Shown here piece after piece: positions 23,811 through 34,724 of a DNA stretch of 64,000 bases (position 1 is the stretch's first letter; the number at the start of each line of letters is the position of its first letter). The notes below the pieces were generated by a model. The model was not told the DNA's origin and did no database searches. It was given only the letters and a program-made list of their open reading frames with translations. The translations under genes were made by a program, and so were the position numbers. Origin of the DNA: Gambelia wislizenii (taxonomy: Eukaryota > Chordata > Lepidosauria > Squamata > Crotaphytidae); the NCBI GenBank assembly GCA_030847615.1, contig JAUMIR010000004.1, positions 103,740,001 through 103,804,000 on the forward strand, given 5' to 3'.

Positions 23811-24049
23811 AACAGGGGAGTATATCCAGTCATGCAGATGAGTGTTACTAGAGTAAAGGTACTTTTTCGCCTATAGTTTCCTGAATTCTACAGATATACA
23901 AGGGATTATGGAAGTTGCAGTCCCCCACAAAACAGTATGTTTCTTAAACTCTGGTCTTAGCATTCAAAAATGTGCTGGGAAATCCATGGATCTGTCCCAT
24001 CTAATGACCAGAATCCTGTTAGTGAAATATGCATTATTCATACACAGAT

Positions 24050-24295
24050 ATGCTCGCACTGTGTGAAAGCCAGCATGCCAGTGTGATGCTGTGAGCAGAG
24101 TATAGAAACAGGATAGGGCAGGTCTAGATTCAAATCCACTTTCAGTCTTAACACTCATTGGGTGATTTTGGCCCAGTCACACTGTCTCAGTATAACCTTC
24201 TTCACAAGGTTGTTGTGCGGAAAATGGGATAATCAGGCCTGTTGCATTACGCTCTTTGGGAGAAGAGCATAACAAAAGTTTAATAAATGAATAGA
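24050..24295 (+). mobile_element. Sauria-SINE-like element
   Basis: tRNA-like head with 'gattcaaatccactttcagt' (B box), then 'gggtgattttggcccagtca', 'ttcacaaggttgttgtg' and a tail 'taataaatgaatag'. The 'aaggttgttgtg' motif and the -taataaatgaa tail are typical of Sauria SINEs of squamates. Old, about 20-25% diverged by eye. A further tRNA-head fragment is at about 24425-24480. Confidence 0.6.
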
Positions 24296-24554
24296 GCCTC
24301 AACAGTAGCTACCATGAACTCCTATGGTTATGTGAATGAGCCATCCTAATAGATGCAACACATGTTTTACAACAGAGAAGAGCCCATGTGCCCTTGGTCA
24401 GATTGAAGTTGGAATTCCTCACAGCCAGTGTAGTGTAGTAAAGAGAGGGAATCAGTAAAGTGATTTAAGCGTTGGACTGAAAAATGACAGCCTGTCCACC
24501 CATCCCTGGGATGAGATCAGAGATGTGGTTGTAACCAAGAGGCTTAAATAACAA

Positions 24555-24690
24555 AGGTGCAAACAAAGAAATTGTTACTTTTATCTGTTTGTTTGCTTTG
24601 TTATTTTAATTGTTTTTTTGTGCTTTTACATGAACTTGCGTCTTCATAAGAGAGCCACCAAGATCTTGCGCCCCAGCTAACATGGAAGTA
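24555..24690 (+). mobile_element. Family A internal fragment
   Basis: 'tctgtttgtttgctttgtta', then 'cataagagagccaccaagat', match the region around 38150-38230 in the complete family A copy. No TIRs remain. Confidence 0.5.
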
Positions 24691-24823
24691 AGTAGACATT
24701 TCTCTTAAAGGAGCATGTGTGGGCCACTGAAAAGTGTTAATATATTGTTAATGAAATACCTTGTGTTACTGTTGCAGGACTTTTAATCCCGTTCTTAAAA
24801 CGCAAGTGGTAGTTGCTTGATAC

Positions 24824-25695
24824 TCTTTATATATAATTCTCTTGGGTATGTTGCTATTTCCAGTGTGCTGACTGGCTGCTTAGGAAACTGACCAACCAAT
24901 CAAAGCTCTGTTGGGCAGCCAATCAGCACACTGGGGGTGGGAACTTGTGGACTTTTAAGTCCTTTCTAAACATGGCCACCAGAAGAGGAGGTGCAAGTAG
25001 TAGGGGGGATGTGGCATGGTGTGTGTGTGTGAACAGGGGGCAGTGTGGTGGTGTGGTGGGGTGGGGGGAGGCGGTGGGGCTATGAGGGATGGCGGTGGGG
25101 CGGTGAGGGGTGCGGGGATGGTGGTGCAGGGGGATGCAGGGAGGGGGAGGGGGCAGCACAGTTGGGTGGTGGGAGGCTCAGGGAGGGTGGTGAGGGGTAC
25201 AGTGGGGGCAGGGGGTAGGGAGGGTGGAAAGGGGCATGGTGTGACAGCACAGTGGGGCGTGAGGAGGGTGGGGAGGGTGGTGGGGGTGGCACGGGGGTGG
25301 CGGGGGCACAGAATGGTGAGTGGTGGGGCAGGCAGCAAGGGGCATGGCAGGGGGTGGGGAGGTCAGCAAGGGGCATGGGGTGAGCGGCAGCACAGGGCGG
25401 GCAGCAAGGTGGCACACGGGGAGTGGGTGGGGCAGATAGTGAGGGGTGCGGGGGTGGCAAGGTGGCAGTGAGGGGGGAAGCGGGGGGCAAGGGGCAGGTG
25501 TGTGTGGTAGGGGTGGGTGGGGCAGGCAGCAGGGGGAGGTGCGGGGCATGGGGAGGGCAGCAATGGGCACAGTGGCATGGGGGGCAGGGAGGGTGGCAAT
25601 GGGCATGGGGCACTGTAGTGGAGTGGTGTGTGTACCATTGGGAGTGTGTGTAGGGCATGGGGGGGAATGGTGTATGCCACACTGGGTAGAGCTAG
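24824..25695 (+). mobile_element. Helitron-like element filled by a G-rich tract
   Basis: The 5' part is 'TCtttatatataattctctt' followed by 'gggtatgttgctatttccag' and 'gtgtgctgactggctgct'. The 3' end is 'cactgggtagagCTAG' followed by T. The body (25008-25665) is an almost continuous G-rich low-complexity tract. The family is defined with 18114-18363 and 53820-54242. The long open frames on the minus strand (up to 200 codons, Pro/His-rich) come from this tract and are not genes. Confidence 0.45.
25008..25665 (+). repeat. ~660-bp G-rich, strongly strand-asymmetric tract
   Basis: The plus strand has dozens of GGGG runs and few C, built from shuffled units such as 'ggcagcaaggggcatgg', 'gtggggcaggcagc' and 'gggagggtgg'. 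It looks like an eroded GC-rich minisatellite. Many places satisfy the four-G-run pattern for quadruplex formation on the plus strand. Confidence 0.8.
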
Positions 25696-28600
25696 TTTCA
25701 GTTATAATGCCACAATGTTTCCACCTTCCTTACATTATTACAGCATTTTAACATGCTAGCCTGATAATGTCCTCAGTCAGGTATGCACTTAAGGAGGGAC
25801 CAACCCAAATTCCAAAGAAATGTGAATTTGGAAGGCAACTCAAGGTCCGGATACCTGGCTAATCCTATCAGCTAAAGCTGGGATACTCAAACCTGTAAAC
25901 AATCCTCAGACCTTTGTCATTCCCCTAAACAAAGGATGTTGCTTCCTCCATTTAATAGCAAAGTGTCCACACAATAAGATGCCATTAGCATATCTGGAGT
26001 GCTGTTGTCTTACCCTGGGCAACTCCAAGAAACATTGTCTTCCACTCTAAATCCCATATCCTGAAGGCAGTTTTTGACTATAAAAATCCTTCCAAAATTC
26101 CACTCAAATGCACACAGTTCACCCTCCTGCCTACTCCATGTTAGACTATGTTACCATTCCAGCTCTTGGACCCCCATTCTGCTGGTTCCTTCTGCAATAT
26201 CATCTCTACAGGACAGGTGTCATATCTCCCACAAATAACTCCCTTCTCTATTCCTCTATCCCAATACTTCCTACTTTATTCACTAGTCTTGCATGAATAT
26301 TTGAAGCCTGAATGTGTGCGTGAATGTTCTTATTGTTTTCCTCAAATAAAGATCATTTATTGTACTATCTAGCTTAATGTCTCCTCCTTAGTACTGGTAA
26401 ACATAGGTCAAAAGATTCTGCTATCTGTTGCCCTGTCTTGCATGGCCAAGCTGAGTACATTAATTCCCCAAATTAATCTTGATATGTTGAGGGTCCTTAA
26501 GACCCCCGAGCATATAGGTGAACCAGACAGGTATCCAAAGCAATTTCTTTGAATAAAAAAAGCTCCATTCATTACAAAGGTGCAGTCACCATGCTGCTGT
26601 GATCCCTTCCCACATATTAGCTGAGCTCATGTTCCACAGGCAGACGTACTGTACGTCTCTCATCTCAAACCTTCTCCCCTGTTTCACTACTGCAGCCCCC
26701 TCCCCTTTGCCATCTAGTGGCTGGCTGGTGGAGAGGGAGATATTGAAGATGGTCATGCTATGTCTCAGATTCAGGCTGATGGCAACATCTGATGAGATCT
26801 GCCAGGGTCCTCTGAAAGTCTTGGTGGACAATGTCATCAATCGGTGTCTGGCTCTGGGGTCATAGTCAGATGTTTCTCCAAACGCCAAACCAACACCTTT
26901 CCACCAGCCACTGAATGGCAGTAAGGGTGGAGATACAGTTGCAAAACAGTGAGTCTGCTGGAGGGGCTTTGATCATTGTGAAGGGTAGAAGAGAATACCG
27001 GTGTCTGCAATGACAAAAGAAGAAAGGCACACACCGGTGTAAGGTGGACTGCCATTGACTAGGTGAAGGCAAATCTTCTGTTCTACAGCCCAGAACTCAG
27101 TCTGCAGATGAGAGACACTGAGTCTTAAGAACATGGATATCTGGAGCAGACACAGGGAATCATTTCTGCCTGATATCAGCCAAATTTTTCTTGAAAGTGC
27201 TGGCCTGCTTAGGCATTAATGGATTATTTCTAATAAACAAATTATATAAATAGAAGTTCTGAACAGAGATGCAGGTCTGGTCTCTCAAATTACCCTTGTA
27301 ATCTCCCTATGCTGTTTCTTTCCTCACGATCACCTCTCATGCCACAACAGCAAGAGCTGCGGGGTCAGGGGGAGGGGGAGAGACCATGCAAGTTTTCTTG
27401 TAAATGTTGTTAAATGGGTTATAAAACACAAGAATGTGTGCTAAAATGGTTGTGTACATGTTTATTATTCCATGCCTTACTATAGCTTTAAAAAATACTT
27501 TCAACCATGAAGCTTTTAAAAAATCCATCCCAGATGCTTGGACTTTCAGGAGAGAAGCTGCTTTATTATCAACATAGGCAGGGGAGTTTCCTAAGGGGAA
27601 GAGTGTGATGATCAGAGAAGACATAGATATAGGCAGAAGGGGTCCTTTCTGTCAAGTAAATAGTGGCCCATACCCATATATTCATCTGGAAAATATGTCC
27701 ACAATTCTTTATATAACAGGTAATTATCAGATAGATGTCACATAGTTATTGTGATGGGGAAGCTAGTCTTGTTTGGTGCATTACAGCAAAGAAGGGGAAC
27801 AATAAAGCAATTAAAGCATTAGACTATAATACAAGATGAATACAAGAATGAAACAAGAGTCCCTTCTACATCCCTAGTAGAAGACCCTTTTAGACCTTTG
27901 AGCTCTCTCCACAGGAAGGGAGAACTTTTTTGTGTGGTCCCCATTTTGAATCACTGCAGAGAGCAAATCTAACAGCAAAGTCTGCGTGGCACAACTGGAG
28001 GGAAGAGGAAAACAAACCACAGCATGTCTTAACTGATACAATGACCAATGGAACATATAGCCTAAGAAACTTGAAAATGAAGTACTAATGAATACAATAC
28101 AAAAACAAAGTAAAATACAGTGCATCCAGGTCAATCAGTAAACACATTCAAAAGAGAAAAGGAATGTCCATTTTAAAAGTACATGATAGAAGGAAATCAT
28201 TAGAAAGGAACCACACATAGCAGCTCAATAGCCCAGCTTCTGGATATGACACAGTTCAAAGGGGAGTCAGTTTCCTGGCCTATTTCATGAAGACCTCATA
28301 ATTAACATGAAGAATGGTGCTTGAAATGTAACAGGCATTGATTTCATCAAAGTGAGCTTATACTTAAATCTCTCCCATTGTAATCAATAGGCTTACTAGT
28401 ACAATATTATACCTATTTACTCATTAGTAGGTCACATTGTGTTCATCAGGGCTTACACCCTAAATGGCATGCTTAGGATTGCAGCTGAAAAGTGTTAAGC
28501 CTTTGCTGGATCGTACCCAGCAGACAAAATTCACTTATCTAGTGCTGAGACATTATATAGCACAAACTGCTAAGGGAAATATTCTTCTTAAGATAAGGGA

Positions 28601-29324
28601 TTTGAATTTAATTGAATATGGTAACCCACAAAGGATAATGCTCTCTAATGTTCACTTATGATAAACACAGAGTAAAAATATATCCATAAAAGGAAACAGT
28701 GAATAAAATAGTCTCAACGACTATAAAAGAGCAACATCTCTCCAGCCAACCACTCCTCAAAGAAAACAGTTCAAATCTATTCTTTCATTTAAATCCCTAG
28801 GGGGTCTAGTGTATGCAAAGCATGGATACAGAAGATTTCCTAGTGAAGTAACACTATATTGAGATCAGTCAAATTGTAGTTTTGATCAAAATCTTCCTTG
28901 ATAGTTAAAGGTTGCTTGTGTGTGTCTCTGGGTACATCTTGTTCTGAGTGTCAAAATGCAATGACATCTGTTCCAAGGAAGAGCCGACATTCTTATTTCT
29001 TCTCCTGATCCTAGTTCTTGCAGACCCAATAAGATAATATAAAATATGTTGTGACTGTTGCAACTGATCAGGCTCCTGAATTGACTTTCCCCCATTATCC
29101 TCACGTAGGAGTCTCACATTTCAGGACTTGCCTTTAAGTCTCAGGGCCTCATCCTTCTTCTCCGGTCCTCAGGATGAAGTAAGGAGCCATCGGGCAAGAA
29201 CGTTGTTTATAAGATTGGGTATATATTGACATTTGTTTGCCTTTTAATTTAGATGGCATATGCTGTGCAGCAGTGGTTGATGCATAACAAATCACACTTA
29301 ACAACATCACTGTGGGGTCATCTC
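25696..29324. other. Unique stretch, no gene recognised
   Basis: Only short frames, for example 26586-26888 (minus) and 27874-28134 (minus), none with a recognisable domain. A family D fragment lies at about 28366-28485 ('aatcaataggcttactagt' ... 'cttaggattgcagctg'). Confidence 0.45.
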
Positions 29325-29327
29325 TAG

Positions 29328-29696
29328 GGGGCCGCTTACACGGCAACATAGATCCTCTAAGAATTCACAAAGAGTCCTAATAGTTCCCACATCTTTTGGA
29401 TCAAAGTTGCCATATTCAGAAGGAGGGGGGCAAAAAACCCACAAGTCACACAGTATCAGCTTTCACTATTTCCCCCGTCTTTTTTGAAAAGTAGCGCACG
29501 TTAGAGCACTTTCAATTGTGTGAACTACCATTTTGCTTACGGCAGTGGGAACTACGAGCTGTCTTTCCAAAACAGCCAGAGCAGAGCTGATCCTTAATTG
29601 GTTTGAGTGACCAAGGAGTGGGTGAACTTGCAAGAGATGAGTCTCAAAGGAAAAGATCCAGCCAGCCAACTTGCTTTCTAGCATAATTACTGTTCA

Positions 29697-29730
<34 letters not shown>

Positions 29731-29751
29731 TGCAAGAGAGACAGAGAGAAG

Positions 29752-29807
<56 letters not shown>

Positions 29808-30188
29808 CAGTCTGCTCAGCTGGCAGGGATGAAGAGAAGGCTTTCCTTCCCTCCTTTGTCATTATTCCTCCCCCCCCCTCCATAGTCTCCCTCCTTTGTT
29901 GGTTGATTTATCTGGTTTTCTCTGGCTCAAACAAAGCTACGAAGCTACGCTCTTTCCCCCTCACACTGCCCCCTCCTTGCTTCCTCCCTGCCTCCTGCCT
30001 GGCTTTAATGACAGTGATCTGGAGATCTGGACAGTGATGCCCCCCACCTTTGTTTGTGTGAACAAGAAGGGCCAAAAGCTCACCAGATCTTCCAATTTAG
30101 CAATAAATCATGTGCACTATGCAGCGGTGGTGTGAAAGGACAGCAATCCGGAATTTCGTGCACTTTTTTCTGCCGTGTAACTGGCCCC
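29328..30188. mobile_element. Second copy of the 8.2-kb TIR element
   Basis: Left GGGGCCGCTTACACGGCA; right on the minus strand GGGGCCAGTTACACGGCA. The flanks are TAG and CAG, a near-match 3-bp duplication. Co-linear with 8186-9161: 'cctaatagttcccac', 'cagaaggagggg', 'gcaaaaaacccacaagt', 'acagtatcagctttcac' and the 'agcaatccggaatttcg' end. A 110-bp simple-repeat block sits inside. No transposase. Confidence 0.75.
29696..29806. repeat. Compound microsatellite (TC)n-(TG)n-(AG)n
   Basis: Run of 'tctc', then 'tgtg', then a long 'gaga' tract inside the TIR element. It explains the Ser-Leu and Arg-Glu repeats in the overlapping frames. Confidence 0.95.
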
Positions 30189-30284
30189 CAGGTCTTAGAT
30201 TTTGTTTCTGGGATAGTTCTGACTTGGAAACCCTAACAGTCGGAGAGGAGGACTTGAAGCCAATCCAACATTGGAAGGGGGGTG

Positions 30285-30395
30285 TTAAGGGATTTTAATC
30301 TATATTTGTATTTTAATTTTTGTAAGCTGCCCCGATTGTTTTTAACAGAAGGGTGGGGTATAAATAATAATAATTATTATTATTATTATTAACAT
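30285..30395 (+). mobile_element. L2-like LINE 3' tail
   Basis: 'gtaagctgccccgattg', 'gaagggtggggtataaataa' and a (TAA/TTA)n end at 30362-30391: the plus-strand version of the L2-type terminus at 6.4 kb. Heavily 5'-truncated. Confidence 0.65.
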
Positions 30396-31585
30396 TAGTC
30401 TTACTTTGGTCTGATTTAGTTGGGACTACCAATACAATTTAGAGACAGATGCCACAATATCCATACTGAACATGTTCCAGATTTGAAATAGTATATTTTC
30501 CTCATTCCCTGCTGAACAATTCTTGCCACTTCAATGTGCTCCCAGTGACACGTTTAGAACTGTGAGTGTGAAGGAGTCTGAGTGGATGGGCATGCAGAGA
30601 TGCATTTCTTATGAAATATGAACTGATGGTATGGACAAAGCCCCAGGCCTCAAGAGGCAAGAAAGAAAAGGAATCATCTTGCACCTTGTTTCTGCCTCAA
30701 AGCTATACATTAAATGTGGAGCACACTTAACCCTGGGGAGTGCTTATAACTTCTATTTTGTCAGCGCTTTTCTTTCTTTGGGTGAAAAACAGAAAACAAT
30801 CACACCAGTCATGAGTCAATTTTAATTATATCAGTCACTGCAAAGGAAGGAGGCAGAGAGGGAGAAAGAAAGAAAAAGAGATGAGAAAATTCTTATTTGT
30901 ACCCATTTCTTAATAATTAATTCCTTCATTTGTTTTGGTTGGTTTTGGAGTTTATTGCTTGCTTTTTCCTACGATGCACTTGTTGGGGGGTCTTGGTTTT
31001 TCCTAATACATCTGAAGAAAATTCCGCCTTTTGAATTTTTAAGCTACAGTGTTTGCAAACAGAAAGCTTATTTGTCTGCATTATAGATGAAAGAGTCAAA
31101 GGAGAAGGCAACACATCCCAGTGATGTTATGGTAAGACAGTTGTCTTTCTTCTTGTTTTTCAAACTGGAGTGCCACAGGCAACTCACTTATTTTCATTCT
31201 GTAGCACAAGAGAGAGTCCTTGCTCTTGTCACAAATTCAGGCACCTGAAAGAGGCTTAGATCCATAGCTTGAAAGCCTATTATTTCAGAATAGGCAGTCC
31301 ACACTCTCATTCTTCATATGGAAAATGGCCATACATACACATATTGCTGTTGTGAGAGCAGGTAGATATAATCCAGCTCCATTAAAATCAACAGGATTTT
31401 TGCCATTAATTTCAGTGGGACTGTATGTATTTAAAATACTATGGAAACTACGAGCAGTAAAGCGATCTTCAAAATGGTTTTAATAGCTGGCTGGCTACAA
31501 GTGCCTTTACTTGGAAGAGGGGTTCAGGGGGTTGGTTGTAGGATATGCCTTCTGGAGAGTCAGAGGCATTGATCACAGAAGGTTT
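30396..31585. other. Unique stretch, nothing recognised
   Basis: No gene; a purine-rich run at 30845-30885. Confidence 0.5.
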
Positions 31586-32201
31586 CTCTGTGAGACATTT
31601 TTTTTATTTTTTCAAATATTTTTATTTGCAAATTTCATACATAAAATACATATAGTATTTAAAATACAATTGACAAACAACATAAATGACAAACAAACAC
31701 AAATAACAAACCAACATATATACGTCTACACATCTATCTAGACAAACAAATAAAACTAAACTTCCTTTAATTTCTTCTTTTTCAAGTGTATTGTTTCATG
31801 TTTCTTTTCATCCCCTTCCTTAGTTTCTTTAAATAGTCTCTGTTTCCTTTCTTTGAATGTCTCTGTAATGTGTTATTCTAGGCTTATTGTTACCTTTTCT
31901 CCCCCTATTTCTTTCCATAGGGGTATCAAAGTATTCCAAACCTCGCAGTCTTTCAATGCTTTGTTTTCATCCAAAATTATTGTTAATTTGTCCATTTCAT
32001 ACATCTCAAAAAGTTATATATCCACTCTTCCAAATGTGGGATTTCTGCATTTTTCCAGTTTTTTGCGAATACTACTCTAGCCACCATTATCATATATAAA
32101 ACAATCTTTCTAAAAAAAATTAGATCGTGTTTATTTATATCTTGTAATATATTTAACAAGTATATCTCTGGCTTACACGGAAATTCCTCTGTGAGACATT
32201 T
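31586..32201 (-). mobile_element. 5'-truncated L1 LINE with perfect 15-bp target duplication
   Basis: The 15-bp sequence CTCTGTGAGACATTT occurs at 31586-31600 and again at 32187-32201. Between them lies a minus-strand L1 tail, with an A-rich end (T-rich on plus) at 31601-31616. The 5' part of the insert (31983-32186, minus) still reads IVLYMIMVARVVFAKNWKNA, then PHLEEWIYNFLRCMKW, the usual ORF2 C-terminus of L1. The rest is 3' UTR. About 590 bp inserted. The intact duplication and open frame suggest a recent insertion. Confidence 0.85.
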
Positions 32202-32245
32202 GTGGCTCTCCCTTCCCAAACACCTCACTAAACAGAGTTTTCCTA

Positions 32246-32590
32246 GGAGATTATCAGACGGGGAAAACATCCCAGGATAGGGACGACAGGATACCGCTAA
32301 AAGGCTTACCTTTTACACGATGTCATCCCTGTCCCGTGGTGCTCCCGTTCTGCTCCTGCCCTCCCCCCCGCTTCCTCTTATTCGTGGGAATATCCATAGA
32401 AACCCATTCCGTTATAGTAACAGAATGGCAGGCGAGTAAAAAGATGACCAGTTATGCTGGTGTGATGCCAGCATCGTGTGACATCACCGGGAGGTCCATG
32501 CCAGAACACTTCTGGGTACAATCCGGACAGCCAGGTAAGTGTCACCCTTCCCCTCTCTCCCAGGGTTACTTGGGGTTTGCGGCTGGTGAC
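32246..32590 (+). mobile_element. Family A-related TIR element, truncated
   Basis: Left end GGAGATTATCAGAC, then a co-linear match to 45074-45653 through 'gaacacttctgggt' and 'gacagccaggtaagtg'. The right TIR is missing: the sequence passes into the GC-rich family E block. Its closest relative in the window is the truncated copy at 52936-53231. Confidence 0.6.
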
Positions 32591-33515
32591 TCTCCTCCTG
32601 GCTTCCGGGCCTGCCACGTGGCCGGCATGGGCACTGCCATGCTGGCTGGAATCCTCCTTTCAGCATGCTCCGGCAGGCTGGGAAGAGGATCCAAGCACAA
32701 CCAATCAGGAAAGGGCTCCTTTCCCTTGATTGGCTGGCTCGGGTCAGCCCCAGCCAATCAGGGCTGCCGCTCCTGTGCAGCTTCTGATTGGCTGGTGGGT
32801 GGGGCCAGTTCCCAACGGGGTCCGGCAGCCGGGTATTTATTCCCGGCCGGCTCCCGGACCCGGCCAGTTGGCTCTTGCAAGCCGAAGACCCGCCCACCCT
32901 CGCCTTCGTTAGAAGGTCTTTGTATTAGGTAGAGCATGCTATTGCTTATGTGAGGTATCTATTTGTCCTTGTCACAGCTTTTTGCTGGGCGGTGGGCATG
33001 GGTTCTGGTCTCTCCTTGGGGGTTAGGGGTCTCTGAATGATTTGGATGGGCTTGCCTGGACCAGGCTTAGCTTCTCTGGGGAGACTCCGCCCCCTGGGGG
33101 GGTAGCAGGTCACGTGAACCAGTCACATGATAGTGTCACGTGGCCTGGTCATGTGGTCTTCACGGGTCCGGTCACATGATCGATCATGTGATTTTGTCAG
33201 GTGACCAGTCACATGATCGGTCACGTGCTTGTGGGTCACGTGAACTAGCCACGTGATCTGCCAGCCGGCTGGCTGACAGATATGTCGGCAACAGAGCAAG
33301 GGGCTGCCCATCTTGCTCAGTGGTAACCCATTCCCAGACCAACCGCAGCAACTATCACCAAACAGAAAGTTGTGGCCTTTCTGCCAATATCCTACCCTTC
33401 TTACTGTATTAAATTCTTCTTGTGCATGACACAGTCGTGGCGTCTTTTCTGGGGACAGGCAGGTATGGGAATGGGGGAGCAGTCATGCCACTCGGACCGC
33501 AAGCAGACCTCCAAT
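32591..33515 (+). mobile_element. GC-rich family E element without recombinase
   Basis: Shares with 3926-5390, in order, 'caggctgggaagag', 'ccttgattggctg', a TATA-like box and CAGTTGGCTC 31 bp apart, and a 3' part from AGTTGTGGCC (33368) through 'ttcttcttgtg' to 'ggagcagtc'. The recombinase region is replaced by 33.0-33.3 kb sequence that includes the E-box array. Four CCAAT-type boxes (32701, 32729, 32754, 32786) precede the TATA-like 'tatttat' (32834). Probably a non-autonomous derivative or terminal repeat of the same element group. Exact ends are unresolved. Confidence 0.5.
33108..33256. repeat. E-box array: twelve CANNTG-like hexamers, mostly 12-13 bp apart
   Basis: CACGTG starts at 33111, 33137, 33222, 33237 and 33250. 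CACATG/CATGTG starts at 33124, 33150, 33173, 33185 and 33210. CACGGG (33161) and CAGGTG (33198) fill the two gaps in the series. Successive spacings are 13, 13, 13, 11, 12, 12, 13, 12, 12, 15 and 13 bp. Most hexamers are followed by A and preceded by GT. This reads as a tandem minisatellite whose unit is built on a palindromic E-box. Confidence 0.85.
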
Positions 33516-33576
33516 CACTTTTGACATTGTTTTTTTTTAAAAAAATATTTTCACTTATTTTCAGGCCTAGTGAAGC

Positions 33577-34724
33577 ATACCCTCAAACATTTCACACATG
33601 AAAAGTAGGACACATGTGATGAAGCAACATCAGAGTGTGGTTAAGATGGGGAAAACTATTAATGAGGAAGACCACACAAGCTGGCAGTGGCTGCAACACT
33701 TTGCTTCTGCCTGAGTCCAGAGGGAAGGGTAATATTCCATCCCTTCCTCTCCCCTCCTCAGGAGGTAATTGAGTGCAAGCTACTTTTCCCGTTTTGAACT
33801 TAGTTTCTAGCAAATGAAGTAAGCTAAAGACAATTATCACACACACCACTGAGCACTACGCAGTGTCACATGGGGAGAGCTGATTTGATGGCCTCACATG
33901 AGCTGAGACCAGTTAATTGGTCCATGGCACATTACGCTATGGCATTGGGCGGAGCCTAGATTACTTTTGCTTGCTGCCCCCTCTCTCTCTCCTTTTGAAT
34001 TTTGGTGGCCCACCCTCCTGCCTCTTCCACAATGTGAGTTATCTGGTCACTTCTGGGGCTGGGTAGGAATCCCCCCCCCTTTCCACAGGGTTTTTGGCCT
34101 ACTCCACACTGTCACAGGGGAATTTGATTGGCTACTGGATGGTGTCTTAAATAGGCGGTCACTTGGCAGGGAATGGGGGAGACGGGATTAGTTCGGTGTA
34201 CACCTATGGCACACCTTTTGGATGAAAGATGGGTCTATTGAACTACACCTGCAGGTCATGTGACCTGAGGGTGGGAAGAAGGGTGTCCTTGAGGCTGCCC
34301 AAGGGTTGAGCCCTTGCTTGAAATCATGCAACTTGAGTTGTATCATCCTGGGACCTCACCTTTGAATAGATGGTGCCGGGATGGGGGGAATTGTCCAGTT
34401 TCTGGGATCCCCTTGGGGCTCAGTGTTTCATCCAGGGAAGGTGGGAGGTAGGTCCGGGGAGCCCATTGGCTCCAGCTTTTCCTACACTAGGTCTCCCTCC
34501 AGTTTTGCATATCTCAAGGAATAAATAATCAAATAGGTTACAGATTTAATAAAGTAACCCTTGTTTAACCCAAGTTTCTGTGTCTGGCTTCGTTATTTCA
34601 TGTGTCGGTTATTAAAGGGGGAGGATGAGAGAGAAACTGGGACATTTTAAAAGTGTCTGACAAAGTGGGATAAAATAGGGTTAATTGGGATGGTCCCTGC
34701 CAAATTGGGACAGTTGGAGGATAT
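33577..34724. mobile_element. hAT-like TIR element with 8-bp target duplication
   Basis: Left end ATACCCTCAAAC, right end on the minus strand ATATCCTCCAAC. AGTGAAGC flanks both sides (33569-33576 and 34725-34732). An 8-bp duplication is the hAT hallmark. The arms carry 'aagtaggacacatgtgatg' on the left and 'aaattgggacagttgg' on the right. The middle (about 33900-34620) looks like a separate retroelement block. No transposase. Confidence 0.7.
33900..34620 (+). mobile_element. Promoter/LTR-like block inside the hAT-like element
   Basis: 'tttgattggctactggatgg' (CCAAT type), then TATA-like 'cttaaatagg' at about 34146, and downstream an 'aataaa' signal near 34549 followed by 'gtttctgtgtctggcttcgt'. 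The order CCAAT box, TATA, polyadenylation signal, GT-rich tail is that of a solo LTR or a family E-like terminal unit. I could not find its ends or target duplication. Confidence 0.4.

Noticed and set aside
25080..25682. 200-codon minus-strand open frame rich in Pro, His and Ser
   Set aside because: It is the complement of the G-rich low-complexity tract; overlapping frames on both strands are equally long and have no domain.
26586..26888. Possible retroelement or gene exon around 26.6-26.9 kb (both strands open)
   Set aside because: No recognisable motif in either frame; the overlapping frames are short and have no supporting repeat structure.
29714..30037. Arg/Glu-repeat protein
   Set aside because: Translation of an (AG)n microsatellite.
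32336..32932. 198-codon plus-strand frame
   Set aside because: Crosses the junction between a family A-related element and the family E promoter region; GC-rich chance frame.
33111..33255. CRISPR-like array, because of regularly spaced short palindromes
   Set aside because: Units are 12-13 bp with 6-bp cores and no long unique spacers; the context is vertebrate retroelement DNA.
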